A stretch of DNA of 46,025 nucleotides from an uncultured Euryhalocaulis sp. (GTDB taxonomy: Bacteria > Pseudomonadota > Alphaproteobacteria > Caulobacterales > Maricaulaceae). Positions 16,465 to 24,807 of the stretch are shown here, in pieces. Both the position numbers and the translations under genes were made by a program. How positions within the stretch are numbered: the first letter of the stretch is position 1; the number at the start of each line of letters is the position of its first letter. The notes under the pieces are model-generated. The model searched no databases, had not been told where the DNA came from, and saw nothing but the letters and a program-made list of their open reading frames with translations. Location of the stretch: assembly GCA_913055605.1 (NCBI GenBank), contig CAJXKJ010000023.1, positions 1-46,025 on the forward strand, read 5' to 3'.

Positions 16465-17162
16465 GCGCCGAAGGACAGCCGCGCCCAGACCGGGAGGTGG
16501 TCCGAGGCGATGCGCGCCCGCTCCGACACATGCACGCCGGAATCCTCGGCGTGCAGATGCGGGCTGGTGATGATGCGGTCGAAGCTGAAGGTCGGCCGCT
16601 TGGCGTGGAAGCTGGGACCCGGGTTCACGACATTATGGTGCTCGGCGAAATGGTCGAAACAGCCGCCCGTCGTGCTCCACTCGTTGAGGTCGCCCATCAT
16701 CACGGTGGGCAGGCCGCCTTCCAGCGTCTCCAGATAGTCCAGCACCGCGCGGGCCTGTTTCTGGCGCCAGCGTTTCATCAGGCCCAGATGCATCGCCACG
16801 ACGCGAAGGGTGCGGCCCTCCGCCGCGATGTCGGCCAGCACCGCGCCGCGCGGTTCGAAACAGGGCAGCTCGATGCGGCAATGGTGCAGGACCTCGAAAT
16901 TCTTGCGCACCAGGATCGTGTTGCCGTGCCAGCCGAGACTGGCGTCGCGCACCGCGAAGCGGATCGCCTTGTAGGGCGTGCGCTCCTCGATCGCCTCGGG
17001 CGAAAGGCTGGCCGCGCGGGTGCGGCCGAAGCGGCGGTCGACCTCCTGCAGGGCGACGATGTCGGCGTCGACCTCGCGCAAAACCTCCAGGATGCGGAGG
17101 GGATTGCGCCGCCAGTCCAGGCCCACGGCCTTCCGGACATTGTATGAGGCGACGCGGATCAT
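16461..17162 (-). CDS. Endonuclease/exonuclease/phosphatase (EEP) family protein
   Basis: A 233-residue metal-dependent phosphodiesterase-fold protein. Active-site landmarks are N8 in ASYNVR, E40 in ALQEVD, H125 in AMHLGL, D158-x-N160 in MGDLNEW, D195 in FDRI, and the D221-H222 pair in SDHLP. Members hydrolyse phosphodiester bonds in nucleic acids, phosphoinositides or sphingolipids. The adjacent phospholipase D-type gene suggests a lipid-related substrate, but that is inference. No signal peptide is visible, so it is probably cytoplasmic. It is convergent with the PLD gene (stops overlap) and lies nine bases past hslU on the same strand, so it may be transcribed with hslU. Confidence 0.87.
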   Translation of the reverse strand: MIRVASYNVRKAVGLDWRRNPLRILEVLREVDADIVALQEVDRRFGRTRAASLSPEAIEERTPYKAIRFAVRDASLGWHGNTILVRKNFEVLHHCRIELPCFEPRGAVLADIAAEGRTLRVVAMHLGLMKRWRQKQARAVLDYLETLEGGLPTVMMGDLNEWSTTGGCFDHFAEHHNVVNPGPSFHAKRPTFSFDRIITSPHLHAEDSGVHVSERARIASDHLPVWARLSFGA

Positions 17163-17171
17163 CGGCGGAGT

Positions 17172-18485
17172 CTACAGGATGAATTTTGACAGATCGGTGT
17201 TCTTCGCCAGATCCCCGACCCGGCTCTGTACATAATCCGCGTCGATGCGGACGGTTTCGCCGTCCTTGTCGGTGGCGTTGAAGGAAATCTCGTCCAGCAG
17301 GCGCTCCATCACCGTGGCCAGGCGCCGTGCGCCGATATTCTCCACGCTGCCGTTCACCTCGGCTGCGATCTCCGCAATCGCGTCCACCGCGTCGTCGCCG
17401 AAATCCAGCGTCACGCCCTCGGTCGCCAGCAGGGCGACATACTGGTCGACCAGGCTCGCCTCCGGCTCGGTCAGGATGCGGCGGAAATCCTCCTTGGTCA
17501 GGGCGCGCAGCTCCACCCGGATCGGCAGGCGGCCCTGAAGCTCCGGCAGCAGGTCGGAGGGCTTGGCGACATGGAAAGCGCCAGAGGCGATGAACAGGAT
17601 GTGGTCGGTCTTCACCGGGCCATATTTGGTGGATACGGTCGTGCCCTCGATCAGCGGCAGCAGGTCGCGCTGGACGCCCTCGCGGCTGACATCGGCCCCG
17701 CCGCCGCCGCGGCTGTCGGACCGGGCGGTGATCTTGTCGATCTCGTCCAGGAAGACGATGCCGTCATTCTCCACAGCATTGACCGCCTCGCGCTGGATGG
17801 CGTCGTCGTCGAGCAGGCGGTCGCTTTCCTCCTCGATCAGGGGGCCATAGGCCTCCTCCACCGTGGTGCGCAGCGTGCGCCGCTTCTGGGGCAGGCCCTT
17901 GAACAGTTCGGACAGGTTCATGACGCCGACCGAGGAGCCGGGCATGCCGGGCATTTCCATCGAGGAGAAGGGCGAGGAGGCGTCCGACACCTCGATCTCC
18001 ACGTCCTTTTCGGCCAGCAGGCCGTCGCGCAGCTTGCGGCGGAAGGACTCCTTGGTGGCCTCGCTGGCGCCGGCGCCGACCAGGGCGTCGATCAGACGCG
18101 CCTCCGCGGCGTCGTGGGCGCGGGCCTTCACGCTCTCGCGCTTTTTCTCCCGCACCATGGCGATCGCGGATTCGACCAGATCGCGGATGATCTGCTCCAC
18201 GTCGCGGCCGACATAGCCGACCTCGGTGAATTTGGTGGCCTCCACCTTGATGAAGGGGGCGCCGGCCAGCCGCGCCAGGCGTCGGCTGATCTCGGTCTTG
18301 CCGACGCCGGTCGGGCCGATCATCAGGATGTTCTTGGGCGTGACCTCGCTGGCCAGCGGCTCATCCAGCTGTTTGCGGCGCCACCGATTGCGCAGGGCGA
18401 TGGCCACGGCGCGCTTGGCGTCCTTCTGGCCGATAATGTGCCGGTCGAGCTCCGAGACGATTTCACGGGGCGAAAATTCAGTCAT
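17172..18485 (-). CDS. hslU: HslU ATPase subunit of the HslUV protease
   Basis: A 437-residue AAA+ unfoldase. Walker A is GPTGVGKT (57-64), the pore loop is GYVG (90-93), Walker B is IVFLDEID (243-250), and the intermediate I domain lies around 110-235. A sensor-2 arginine is expected in the ENIGARRL region. The C-terminus KFIL is the tail that inserts into HslV to activate it (RYIL-like in E. coli). HslU unfolds substrates and feeds them to the HslV peptidase. hslV normally sits immediately upstream; here the upstream neighbour is an unrelated, divergent VOC gene, so hslV must be elsewhere or absent. The start ATG (18485) lies in an 88-bp divergent promoter region. Confidence 0.97.
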   Translation of the reverse strand: MTEFSPREIVSELDRHIIGQKDAKRAVAIALRNRWRRKQLDEPLASEVTPKNILMIGPTGVGKTEISRRLARLAGAPFIKVEATKFTEVGYVGRDVEQIIRDLVESAIAMVREKKRESVKARAHDAAEARLIDALVGAGASEATKESFRRKLRDGLLAEKDVEIEVSDASSPFSSMEMPGMPGSSVGVMNLSELFKGLPQKRRTLRTTVEEAYGPLIEEESDRLLDDDAIQREAVNAVENDGIVFLDEIDKITARSDSRGGGGADVSREGVQRDLLPLIEGTTVSTKYGPVKTDHILFIASGAFHVAKPSDLLPELQGRLPIRVELRALTKEDFRRILTEPEASLVDQYVALLATEGVTLDFGDDAVDAIAEIAAEVNGSVENIGARRLATVMERLLDEISFNATDKDGETVRIDADYVQSRVGDLAKNTDLSKFIL

Positions 18486-18573
18486 AGAAAGGGGGAAATC
18501 CGTTCAGGAAACGATGCGTCCTGCATGTAGGGGCGCGCCGGCGTCCGGAAAACCCCCGAAGGTTCAGGAGATC

Positions 18574-18993
18574 ATGGCCCGACCGCGCTTCCACCTCGCC
18601 TTTCCCGTCCGCGATCTCGACGAGGCGCGCGCCTTCTACAAAGGCGTGCTGGGCTGCGCGGAGGGGCGGTCGAGCGATCACTGGGTCGATTTCGACATGA
18701 TGGACCACCAGATCGTCGCGCATCTGGGCCGGGACGCGCCGGGCGCGGAGGCGACCAGCGACGTGGACGGCCATGCCGTGCCGCTGCGCCATTTCGGCAT
18801 GATCCTGGACTGGGCGGACTGGGAATCCCTGCGCGACCGCCTGCTGGCGGCCGGCACGGAGTTCGTGATCGCGCCGCAGATCCGGTTCGCCGGGAAGACG
18901 GGCGAGCAGGCCACGATGTTCCTGCGCGACCCGTCCGGAAACGCCTTGGAGTTCAAGGCTTTCCGTGACGAGTCGCAAATTTTCGCGGCCTGA
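18574..18993 (+). CDS. VOC-family (extradiol dioxygenase/glyoxalase-like) protein
   Basis: A 139-residue protein of the vicinal-oxygen-chelate fold, close in pattern to the COG3565 'predicted dioxygenase' group. It opens RFHLAFPVRDLDEARAFYKG, carries QIVAHL in the first module and HFGMILDW in the second, and ends DPSGNALEFKAFRD. Likely metal ligands are the N-terminal histidine (H7), the HFGM histidine and the glutamate of LEFK. The reaction is unknown; the family includes glyoxalases and ring-cleaving dioxygenases. The frame is open from 18226, but the ATG at 18574, with AGGAG just upstream, fits. It is divergent from hslU. Confidence 0.85.
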   Translation: MARPRFHLAFPVRDLDEARAFYKGVLGCAEGRSSDHWVDFDMMDHQIVAHLGRDAPGAEATSDVDGHAVPLRHFGMILDWADWESLRDRLLAAGTEFVIAPQIRFAGKTGEQATMFLRDPSGNALEFKAFRDESQIFAA

Positions 18994-19007
18994 CGCCTGG
19001 CTAGGGC

Positions 19008-19226
19008 CTAGTCGGCGTCGATATCGACGGAGACCTCGCCGTCCGGATCGGGCAGGTCGGGGGCCTCGATGTCCGGCGCCTCGATGGAGATTTCGGCCGT
19101 ATCGCCGCCGCCCGCGCCGCCATTGCCCAGCGCGATATAGGCGATGACCGCGACGGCCACGACCAGCGCGCCGATCACGAAATAGATGAAACCGTTGCCG
19201 CCGCTGCCTTCGGCACTGTCAGCCAT
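19008..19226 (-). CDS. Small single-span membrane protein with acidic tail
   Basis: A 72-residue protein of unknown function. After a short Ser/Gly-rich head comes one membrane segment (about 13-35, FIYFVIGALVVAVAVIAYIAL), then a glycine linker and an acidic repeat-like tail (EAPDIEAPDLPDPDGEVSVDID). A start at 19238 is possible, but the ATG at 19226 has GGAGG five bases upstream and is preferred. It lies downstream of folC on the same strand, separated by about 70 bp. The tail is probably outside the membrane; the side cannot be told. I recognise similar short proteins in alphaproteobacteria without a named function. Confidence 0.75.
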   Translation of the reverse strand: MADSAEGSGGNGFIYFVIGALVVAVAVIAYIALGNGGAGGGDTAEISIEAPDIEAPDLPDPDGEVSVDIDAD

Positions 19227-19295
19227 GTCCGCCTCCATAGAACCCGCGCGTCACCCGCGCACACAGGCGACACAACGCCGGACATTAATTTGGGT

Positions 19296-20630
19296 TCATC
19301 CGGCGGTGGGCTGGCGGGTGCGTCCCTCGCTGAGGCCCAGCACCTCGCCGGCCAGATAGAGCGAGCCATAGATGACGATGCGGCCGCCGGGGACAGCGTC
19401 GGCGGCGTCCTGCACCGCGGCGGTCACGGACGGGGCGACCGAGGCCGGGACGCCGGCCTCCGCCGCGTTGGCGGCCACCAGGCCCGGATCGCCGCCCGCC
19501 CCCTGCCCCGTGATCGGGGCCGCGATCAAGCGGCAGGCGAGGCCGGCGAAGGGCGCAGTGACGCCGGTCATGTCCTTGTTCGCCATGATCCCGGCGACCA
19601 CGGCCAGCGGCTTGGGGTCGGCGGCCTCCAGATCCGCCACGGCGGCGGCCAGCGCCTGGGCCCCCGCGGCGTTGTGGGCGCCGTCCAGCCAGAGCTCGGC
19701 GCCGGCCTCCTGCGCGATGCGGGCGAGCGGGCCGTCGGTCAGGCGCTGCAGCCGCGCGGGCCAGGCGGCGGCGTCCAGACCGGCCGCGATGGCGTCCTGG
19801 CCGATGCCGAGCTGCAGGGCGGCGGCGATGGCGGGGCCGGCGTTGACGACCTGATGGGCGCCGCGCAGGCGCGGCAGCGGCAGGTCGAACAGGCGCGACT
19901 CGTCTTCGTAGACCAGCCGCCCGCGCTCCTCGAACGTGCGGAAATCCATGCCGAAGACCTGGGCGGGAGCGCCGGCGGCCTCCGCCGCGCGGGTCAGCAC
20001 GGGGCGGACCTCCTCGCTCTGCAGGCCGATGATGGCCGGCGATCCGGGCTTGAAGATGCCAGCCTTTTCGCGGGCGATGCCCAGCAGGTCCTCGCCCAGA
20101 TATTCCTTATGGTCGAGCGAGACCGGGGTGATGATGGTGGCGGCGGGGTTCTGGACGACATTGGTCGCGTCCAGCCGGCCGCCGAGCCCAGTCTCCAGCA
20201 GCAGCACGTCGGCCGGGGTCTCCGCGAACACGGCGAAGGCGGCGGCGGTGACGATTTCGAAGAAGGTGATCTCCGCCCCGTCATTGGCGGCCTCGGCGCG
20301 GTCGAGCGCGGCCAGCAGCGCCTCGTCCGAGATCATCTGGCCGGCGAGCTCTATCCGCTCATTGAACCGGACCAGGTGGGGCGAGGTGTAGACGTGCGGC
20401 TTCAGCCCCGCCGCCAGCGCGATGGCGCGCAACAGGGCGAGCGTGGAGCCCTTGCCGTTGGTGCCGGCGACATGGACCACGGGGGGCAGGCGCAGATGCG
20501 GATCGCCCAGCGCCGACAGGACGCGCAGCGTGCGCCCCAGCGACAGGTCGATCATGCGCGGATGGTAGCTGGCCAGATGGTCCAGGCGTTTCTGGACCGC
20601 CGCGCTGGACGCGCCGGAAGCCGCGCTCAT
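19296..20630 (-). CDS. folC: Folylpolyglutamate synthase / dihydrofolate synthase
   Basis: A 444-residue Mur-ligase-like enzyme that adds glutamate to dihydropteroate and to folates. The ATP-binding loop is GTNGKGST (56-63), followed by TSPHLVRFNERI, the ETGLGGRLDATN motif, the substrate loop SLDHKEYLG and the C-terminal LWLDGAHN. Length and motifs are normal. It is the last of a minus-strand run with accD, 16 bp downstream of it; the accD-folC linkage is conserved across proteobacteria. The start ATG at 20630 follows AUGGAUCUCCG, with only a weak ribosome site, so coupling to accD translation is plausible. Confidence 0.95.
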   Translation of the reverse strand: MSAASGASSAAVQKRLDHLASYHPRMIDLSLGRTLRVLSALGDPHLRLPPVVHVAGTNGKGSTLALLRAIALAAGLKPHVYTSPHLVRFNERIELAGQMISDEALLAALDRAEAANDGAEITFFEIVTAAAFAVFAETPADVLLLETGLGGRLDATNVVQNPAATIITPVSLDHKEYLGEDLLGIAREKAGIFKPGSPAIIGLQSEEVRPVLTRAAEAAGAPAQVFGMDFRTFEERGRLVYEDESRLFDLPLPRLRGAHQVVNAGPAIAAALQLGIGQDAIAAGLDAAAWPARLQRLTDGPLARIAQEAGAELWLDGAHNAAGAQALAAAVADLEAADPKPLAVVAGIMANKDMTGVTAPFAGLACRLIAAPITGQGAGGDPGLVAANAAEAGVPASVAPSVTAAVQDAADAVPGGRIVIYGSLYLAGEVLGLSEGRTRQPTAG

Positions 20631-20646
20631 CGGAGATCCATGCTCC

Positions 20647-21534
20647 TCACGCGGCCTGGGGCGCGGGCAGACGCTTCTGCAGCTCCTGCGGCCGCTTTTT
20701 CATCAGCGCGCCCAGAATGGCGGCGAGCGTGGCGGGCAGGCGGTCGCGCGCCACGACGGCGTCGACCATGCCCTTGTCGCGCAGATATTCGGCGCGCTGG
20801 AAGCCGTCCGGCAGTTTTTCGCGGATCGTCTGTTCGATCACCCGGGCGCCGGCGAAGGCGATCAGGGCGCCCGGCTCGGCCAGATGGACGTCGCCCAGCA
20901 TGGCGTAAGAGGCGGTGACGCCGCCGGTGGTGGGGTCGGTCAGCACCACGACATAGGGCAGGCGCGCCTCTTTCAGGCGCTGCACGGCCAGGGTCGTGCG
21001 CGGCATCTGCATCAGGCTGAGCGCGCCTTCCTGCATGCGGGCGCCGCCGGCGGCGGTGAAGCAGACCAGCGGGGCGCTGCGCGCCACGGCGGCGTCCGCG
21101 GCCGCGATGAAGGATTCGCCGACCGCCATGCCCATCGAACCGCCCATGAAGGCGAAATCCTGGACCGCCACGACCGTCTCCAGCCCGTAGATGCGGCCGA
21201 CGGCGACGGACATCGCGTCCTGCGCGCCGGTCTTCTGGCGGGCGGCCTTCAGCCGGTCGACATAGCGCTTGTCGTCGCGGAATTTCAGCGGGTCGCGCTG
21301 CACTTCCGGGGCGGGCAGCAGCTCATAATCGGCGCTGTCGAACGTGTAGTCGAAGCGCTGCGGAGCGCCGATGCGCAGATGCGCGCCGGCGGGCGTGACG
21401 TACATCGCCGCCTCGAGGTCCTTGTGAAAGACCATTTCCCCGGACTGGGGGCATTTCACCCAGAGATTTTCCGGCGTCTCCCGCTTGGAGAAGATTCTTT
21501 TTACGCCGGGCGTCAGCTTTTCCAGCCAGCTCAT
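20647..21534 (-). CDS. accD: Acetyl-CoA carboxylase carboxyltransferase subunit beta
   Basis: A 295-residue subunit that, with AccA, transfers CO2 from carboxybiotin to acetyl-CoA for fatty-acid synthesis. The carboxyltransferase core is intact: [20 protein letters not shown]-like strand, [44 protein letters not shown] and [14 protein letters not shown]. The N-terminal zinc ribbon is not: of the four cysteines of E. coli AccD only C28 remains (CPQSGE), and the second pair is replaced by VTPAGAH. The Caulobacter protein, as I remember it, shows a similar loss. It is followed by folC; trpB and trpA, its usual upstream neighbours, are missing, and a terminator lies upstream. Confidence 0.95.
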   Translation of the reverse strand: MSWLEKLTPGVKRIFSKRETPENLWVKCPQSGEMVFHKDLEAAMYVTPAGAHLRIGAPQRFDYTFDSADYELLPAPEVQRDPLKFRDDKRYVDRLKAARQKTGAQDAMSVAVGRIYGLETVVAVQDFAFMGGSMGMAVGESFIAAADAAVARSAPLVCFTAAGGARMQEGALSLMQMPRTTLAVQRLKEARLPYVVVLTDPTTGGVTASYAMLGDVHLAEPGALIAFAGARVIEQTIREKLPDGFQRAEYLRDKGMVDAVVARDRLPATLAAILGALMKKRPQELQKRLPAPQAA

Positions 21535-21582
21535 CGAACCGTCCGATCAAGATTGCAGGATTGTATTGTCGCATGGCCGGGG

Positions 21583-21610
21583 GGCGGAAAAGAAGGCGCA
21601 AGGGCGCCTT
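21583..21610 (-). terminator. Terminator between the trpF-like gene and accD
   Basis: AAGGCGC (21593-21599) and GCGCCTT (21604-21610) form a 7-bp stem with a 4-base loop. On the minus strand it is followed by CTTTTCC. This would end mscL/trpF-like transcription before accD. Confidence 0.6.
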
Positions 21611-21647
21611 TTCCTCGCCCCTGTCTTCTTCGCGTCTGGGGCGAGCC

Positions 21648-22250
21648 TCAGACCTCGCCCTCCTGGGCGGCCTCCACGAAGGCGCGCATCAGGGCCGCGT
21701 CCTTTTTCCCCGGTTCGGTCTCCACGCCGGTGGTGACCTCCACCATCATGGCGCCGGAGGCGTGTACGGCGTCGGCCACGTTTTCCGGGGTCAGGCCGCC
21801 GGCCAGGAACCAGGGCCGGGCGATGCGCGCCCCGCGCAGGATTCCCCATTCCTCTTTCGGATTGAGGACGAAGGCGTGGACGGCGTCATAGGCGTCGCGC
21901 CGGGCGAGTTCGCGCGGGGTGGCGGCGTTCAGCGCCTTGATGATGCGCAGGCCGGTCTCCTCCATGATCCGCTCGGCCTCCTGGGGCGTTTCGGCGCCGT
22001 TCAGCTGGAGGAATTGGAAGCCGGGCGCGCCGGACAGCGCCTCAATGGCGTCGTCATCGGGATCGGAGATCACCGCGACGGCCTTCAGGCCGAGCCCGTC
22101 GGCGAAATCGGCCAGGTCGCGCGCGGCGTCCATGGAGACGGTGCGGGGCGAATCCGGGTCCAGATGGATGCCGACATAGTCGGCGCCCGCGTCGGCGGCG
22201 GCCTCGATATCCTCGCGCCGGGCGAGTCCGCAAATCTTCACTTCGATCAT
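21648..22250 (-). CDS. Divergent TrpF-like (phosphoribosylanthranilate isomerase-like) protein
   Basis: A 200-residue TIM-barrel protein clearly related to TrpF. It has KICGL with the catalytic-base cysteine C7, the SPRTVS turn, WFLAGGLTPENV and a TGVETEPGKKD end. In tryptophan synthesis TrpF isomerises phosphoribosylanthranilate. Several active-site positions differ from classic TrpF. The general acid Asp126 (LLDTK in Thermotoga) aligns with N130 (VLNPK). The GGSGKTFDW loop is shortened to EEWGIL. QLHG is QLNG, and VDVSSGVE is VEVTTGVE. It may be inactive, or a paralogue with another substrate. trpB and trpA do not follow. It starts 15 bp after mscL with no visible ribosome site, so it may depend on mscL translation. 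Confidence 0.8.
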   Translation of the reverse strand: MIEVKICGLARREDIEAAADAGADYVGIHLDPDSPRTVSMDAARDLADFADGLGLKAVAVISDPDDDAIEALSGAPGFQFLQLNGAETPQEAERIMEETGLRIIKALNAATPRELARRDAYDAVHAFVLNPKEEWGILRGARIARPWFLAGGLTPENVADAVHASGAMMVEVTTGVETEPGKKDAALMRAFVEAAQEGEV

Positions 22251-22265
22251 TGGAGGATCATGGGC

Positions 22266-22700
22266 TCAGTGCGCGGCCTTGTCGCGCTGCAGGAGGTCGC
22301 GGATCTGTTCCAGCAGCTCTTCCTGCCGGGGCTTGGCGGGGGGCGGCGCTTCGGGCGTGTCTTCCTGTTTTCCGCGATTGAGACGGTTGATCGTGCGGAT
22401 GAGGAAGAACAGGGCCATGGCCAGGATCAAAAACGAAATGACGTTGTTGATGAACAGGCCGTAATTGATCGTGGGCGCGCCGGCTTCCGCCGCCAGTTCC
22501 GTCGAGGCGTAGTCGCCGCCGTCGAGGGCGATGAACAGGTCGCTGAAATCGACATTGTTCAGGACCAGTCCCAGCGGCGGCATCAGGATGTCGTTGACGA
22601 GGGACTGGACGATCGTTGTGAACGCGCCGCCGAGGATGAAGCCGACCGCAAGGTCGACCACATTCCCGCGCATGGCGAATTCCTTGAACTCCTTGAGCAC
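22266..22700 (-). CDS. mscL: Large-conductance mechanosensitive channel MscL
   Basis: A 144-residue channel that opens under membrane tension to release solutes during osmotic downshock. The N-terminal amphipathic helix and TM1 read [21 protein letters not shown] (about 7-27). The periplasmic loop follows, then TM2 ([18 protein letters not shown], about 84-101) and a charged cytoplasmic helix bundle (about 118-144). The AVG-x-I-x-G pore region of TM1 is intact. The protein forms a homopentamer in the inner membrane. It precedes the trpF-like gene by 15 bp on the same strand, an unusual partner, and is divergent from the GFA-family gene. Confidence 0.96.
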   Translation of the reverse strand: MLKEFKEFAMRGNVVDLAVGFILGGAFTTIVQSLVNDILMPPLGLVLNNVDFSDLFIALDGGDYASTELAAEAGAPTINYGLFINNVISFLILAMALFFLIRTINRLNRGKQEDTPEAPPPAKPRQEELLEQIRDLLQRDKAAH

Positions 22701-22838
22701 GCTTAAAGCCTCCCCAGACTTTTCGTAAGACTATCGCGCCTAAGCGCCCCGAAGGAAGGGCCAATCCGGCGGCGCGGAATCCGGAACCCCGCAGCGGCGC
22801 CGGCGGTTCCCCGGGGTCAGAGCGGACGGAGGCCAGAC

Positions 22839-23330
22839 ATGCCGATGAAACTGGACGGGGGATGCCGCTGCGGCGCGGTGCGCTTCAGCGTGATGAGCCA
22901 CACCCCGCACCCCTATCAGCGCTGCTATTGCACGATCTGCCGCAAGACCGCGGGCGGCGGCGGATACGCGATCAACATCATGGGCGTCGCGGACACGATG
23001 GAAGTGGAAGGCGAGGACGCCATCGCGATCTATCACGCCGAGATCGACCGCGGCGGGACGTGCGAGGTGAGCGAGGGCGAGCGGCATTTCTGCACCAAAT
23101 GCGGGACGGCGCTGTGGCTGTCCGACCCGAGCTGGCCGGATCTGGTGCATCCGCTGGCCAGCGCCATCGACACCGACCTGCCGGTCCCGCCGGAATCGGT
23201 GCATCTGATGCTGGATTTCAAGGCGAGCTGGGTCACGCCGCAGATCGGCGAGAACGATCAATGCTTCGATCTCTATCCCGAGGAATCGATCGAGGACTGG
23301 CACAAATCGCGCGGGCTGTGGGTGGAGTGA
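22839..23330 (+). CDS. GFA-family zinc protein (glutathione-dependent formaldehyde-activating-like)
   Basis: A 163-residue protein with the GFA/Mss4-like fold. Zinc-binding cysteines are visible in three clusters: C9 and C11 (GGCRCG), C29, C31 and C34 (CYCTIC), and C85 and C88 (HFCTKCGT). True Gfa catalyses adduct formation between formaldehyde and glutathione, but most family members have unproven functions and this one should be named by family only. The protein is soluble and cytoplasmic. The ATG at 22839 is preceded by GGAGG-containing sequence (ACGGAGGCCAGAC). It stands alone after divergent mscL. Confidence 0.85.
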   Translation: MPMKLDGGCRCGAVRFSVMSHTPHPYQRCYCTICRKTAGGGGYAINIMGVADTMEVEGEDAIAIYHAEIDRGGTCEVSEGERHFCTKCGTALWLSDPSWPDLVHPLASAIDTDLPVPPESVHLMLDFKASWVTPQIGENDQCFDLYPEESIEDWHKSRGLWVE

Positions 23331-23723
23331 AGACGCGCGTCATCGGCCGCCCGGTCCGGCGTTTTAATAAAGCGATGAGGGAGCGGAGCGCCTGGCTCTG
23401 ATCCGGATTGTTTAGGCCTTGGTTTTGAGGACCAGGGCCGGACGCTCCGCGCGTGGATTTCCCGAAGGCTCTCGCCCCGCGTTTCCAATCCGGGGATTTG
23501 GCGCGGTCTGGCGTTTAGTGCCGCCCGCCTCCCCGAAGGCCGCGCCGGAGCGAACGGCCCTCACAACCGCACGCCCGGACGCGCCACGCACGCCCCGCGG
23601 AAACGGTGAGTGGCCATCTTCCCTCATCCGCGAAGCCAAGGCGGAGTATGGGGCCAAGCGGCTGGCGGGGGACGGAATTTTCCTTTTCCCCGCATTTTCC
23701 GGCCCAGAAACGATACAATTTTC
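23331..23723. other. Gene-free stretch upstream of the SnoaL-TetR pair
   Basis: A 393-bp stretch whose overlapping open frames on both strands (for example 23412-23888) have no ribosome sites and Pro/Arg-rich translations typical of non-coding high-GC DNA. GC drops sharply near its right end, leading into the promoter at 23724. I see no structured RNA. Confidence 0.5.
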
Positions 23724-23752
23724 TTTACATGAGATTTTTGTCTCATTATATC
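23724..23752 (+). promoter_or_regulatory. Promoter with an embedded palindromic operator for the SnoaL-TetR pair
   Basis: A sigma70-like promoter is visible: TTTACA (23724-23729), 17-bp spacer, TATATC (23747-23752). Inside the spacer lies the inverted repeat ATGAGA (23729-23734), six bases, TCTCAT (23741-23746). The second gene of the transcript encodes a TetR regulator, so the repeat is a good candidate for its autoregulatory operator. Binding is inferred. Confidence 0.6.
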
Positions 23753-23777
23753 GGCGCGGCCAGAACGGGAGGCGACC

Positions 23778-24194
23778 ATGGCGCTCAGCCGCGAACAGAT
23801 GGACCGGACGCTCGACGAGCATTTCGGATTCGAAGCCGCAGACGATGTTGAGGGCGTGCTGTCCACACTGACCGAGGATGTCGAGCACGACATTGTCGGC
23901 TGGCCGGCCGGCCCGTCATTCGGCAAGGACCAGACACGGGCGTTTTACGAGGCGACCTTCGCCGATTTGACGGACGGACAGGTCAAAAGCCTTCGCCGTT
24001 TCTATGGCGACGATTTCATGGTGGACGAGAGCCTGTGGAGCGGGGTGGCGAAGGGCCAGCCCTTCGGCGTTCCGGGCCATGGAAAGCGGCTGGAATTCCG
24101 CCTGCTGCACATTCTGGAGTTCAGCGACACCGGAACGATCCGCCGCGAGAATGTCTGGATCGATCTGGGCGCGATCCAGCGCCAGCTTTCCTGA
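23778..24194 (+). CDS. SnoaL-like / NTF2-fold protein
   Basis: A 138-residue protein with a SnoaL-like (NTF2-superfamily) cone fold. It has an N-terminal helix, DVEGVLSTLTEDVEHDIVGW, a central helix around GKDQTRAFYEATFADL, and a C-terminal sheet with HILEFSDTGTIRRENVWID. Members act as small cyclases, isomerases or polyketide-modifying enzymes, or bind small ligands. No specific reaction can be assigned. The ATG at 23778 has GGAGG nearby (GGGAGGCGACC). It is the first gene of a two-gene unit, and its stop overlaps the TetR start (TGATG). It may metabolise the ligand sensed by that regulator. Confidence 0.75.
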   Translation: MALSREQMDRTLDEHFGFEAADDVEGVLSTLTEDVEHDIVGWPAGPSFGKDQTRAFYEATFADLTDGQVKSLRRFYGDDFMVDESLWSGVAKGQPFGVPGHGKRLEFRLLHILEFSDTGTIRRENVWIDLGAIQRQLS

Positions 24195-24796
24195 TGGCGG
24201 CGCGCAGCGAGGGACGGGTGCGGCAGCGGCAGCGGACGCGGCGGGATCTTCTGGACGCCGCCGGACGCCTGGCCGCCGAAGGCAAGAAGCCGACGCTGGA
24301 GGACGTCGCCGCCGAGGCGATGGTCTCCCGCGCCACGGCGTACCGCTATTTCCCGAGCATCGAGGCGTTATGGAACGAGGCCTCGCTGCACGTGGCCTTT
24401 CCGCAGGGCGAGACAGTATTCGCAAACGGCGTGGCGCATGAGCCGGCCGCGCGCCTGGCCGCCGCGGACGCGGCGATCGAGGACATGATCGAGGCCAGCG
24501 AGCCGGCGCTGCGCGCCATGCTGGCGCAGGCGATGGAAAGCTCCCTGACCGGAGAGGCGCCGATCACGCGGCAGAACCGCCGGACCGGGCTGATCGACGA
24601 GGCGGTGGACCCTTTCCGGGCGGAATTCAACGCCGGGCGGCTGAAGAAGATGAAGCGAGCGCTGGCCATGCTGATGGGCACCGAGGCGGCCATCGTGTGC
24701 AAGGACGTGCTGCGCCTGAACGCCGAGGAGGCGCGCGAGACGCGGCTATGGGCGATCCGCGCGCTGGTCGAGGCGGCGCGGAAAGAACCGAAATAA
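24194..24796 (+). CDS. TetR/AcrR-family transcription regulator
   Basis: A 200-residue TetR-type repressor. The N-terminal DNA-binding domain (about 12-60) carries the helix-turn-helix TLEDVAAEAMVSRATAYRYF (34-53), a close match to the family pattern. The C-terminal ligand-binding helices are variable, as usual, and do not reveal the inducer. The frame is open earlier, but the ATG at 24194 overlaps the stop of the SnoaL-like gene by one base and gives the right length. It probably represses its own two-gene unit through the palindrome at 23729-23746. It ends 11 bp from the convergent end of pheT. Confidence 0.88.
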   Translation: MAARSEGRVRQRQRTRRDLLDAAGRLAAEGKKPTLEDVAAEAMVSRATAYRYFPSIEALWNEASLHVAFPQGETVFANGVAHEPAARLAAADAAIEDMIEASEPALRAMLAQAMESSLTGEAPITRQNRRTGLIDEAVDPFRAEFNAGRLKKMKRALAMLMGTEAAIVCKDVLRLNAEEARETRLWAIRALVEAARKEPK

Positions 24797-24807
24797 GACG
24801 CGCGGCT

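Noticed and set aside
23412-23888. Overlapping 150-codon frames on both strands before the SnoaL-like gene
   Set aside because: Neither has a ribosome site, and both run through the promoter and into the SnoaL-like gene in a wrong frame.
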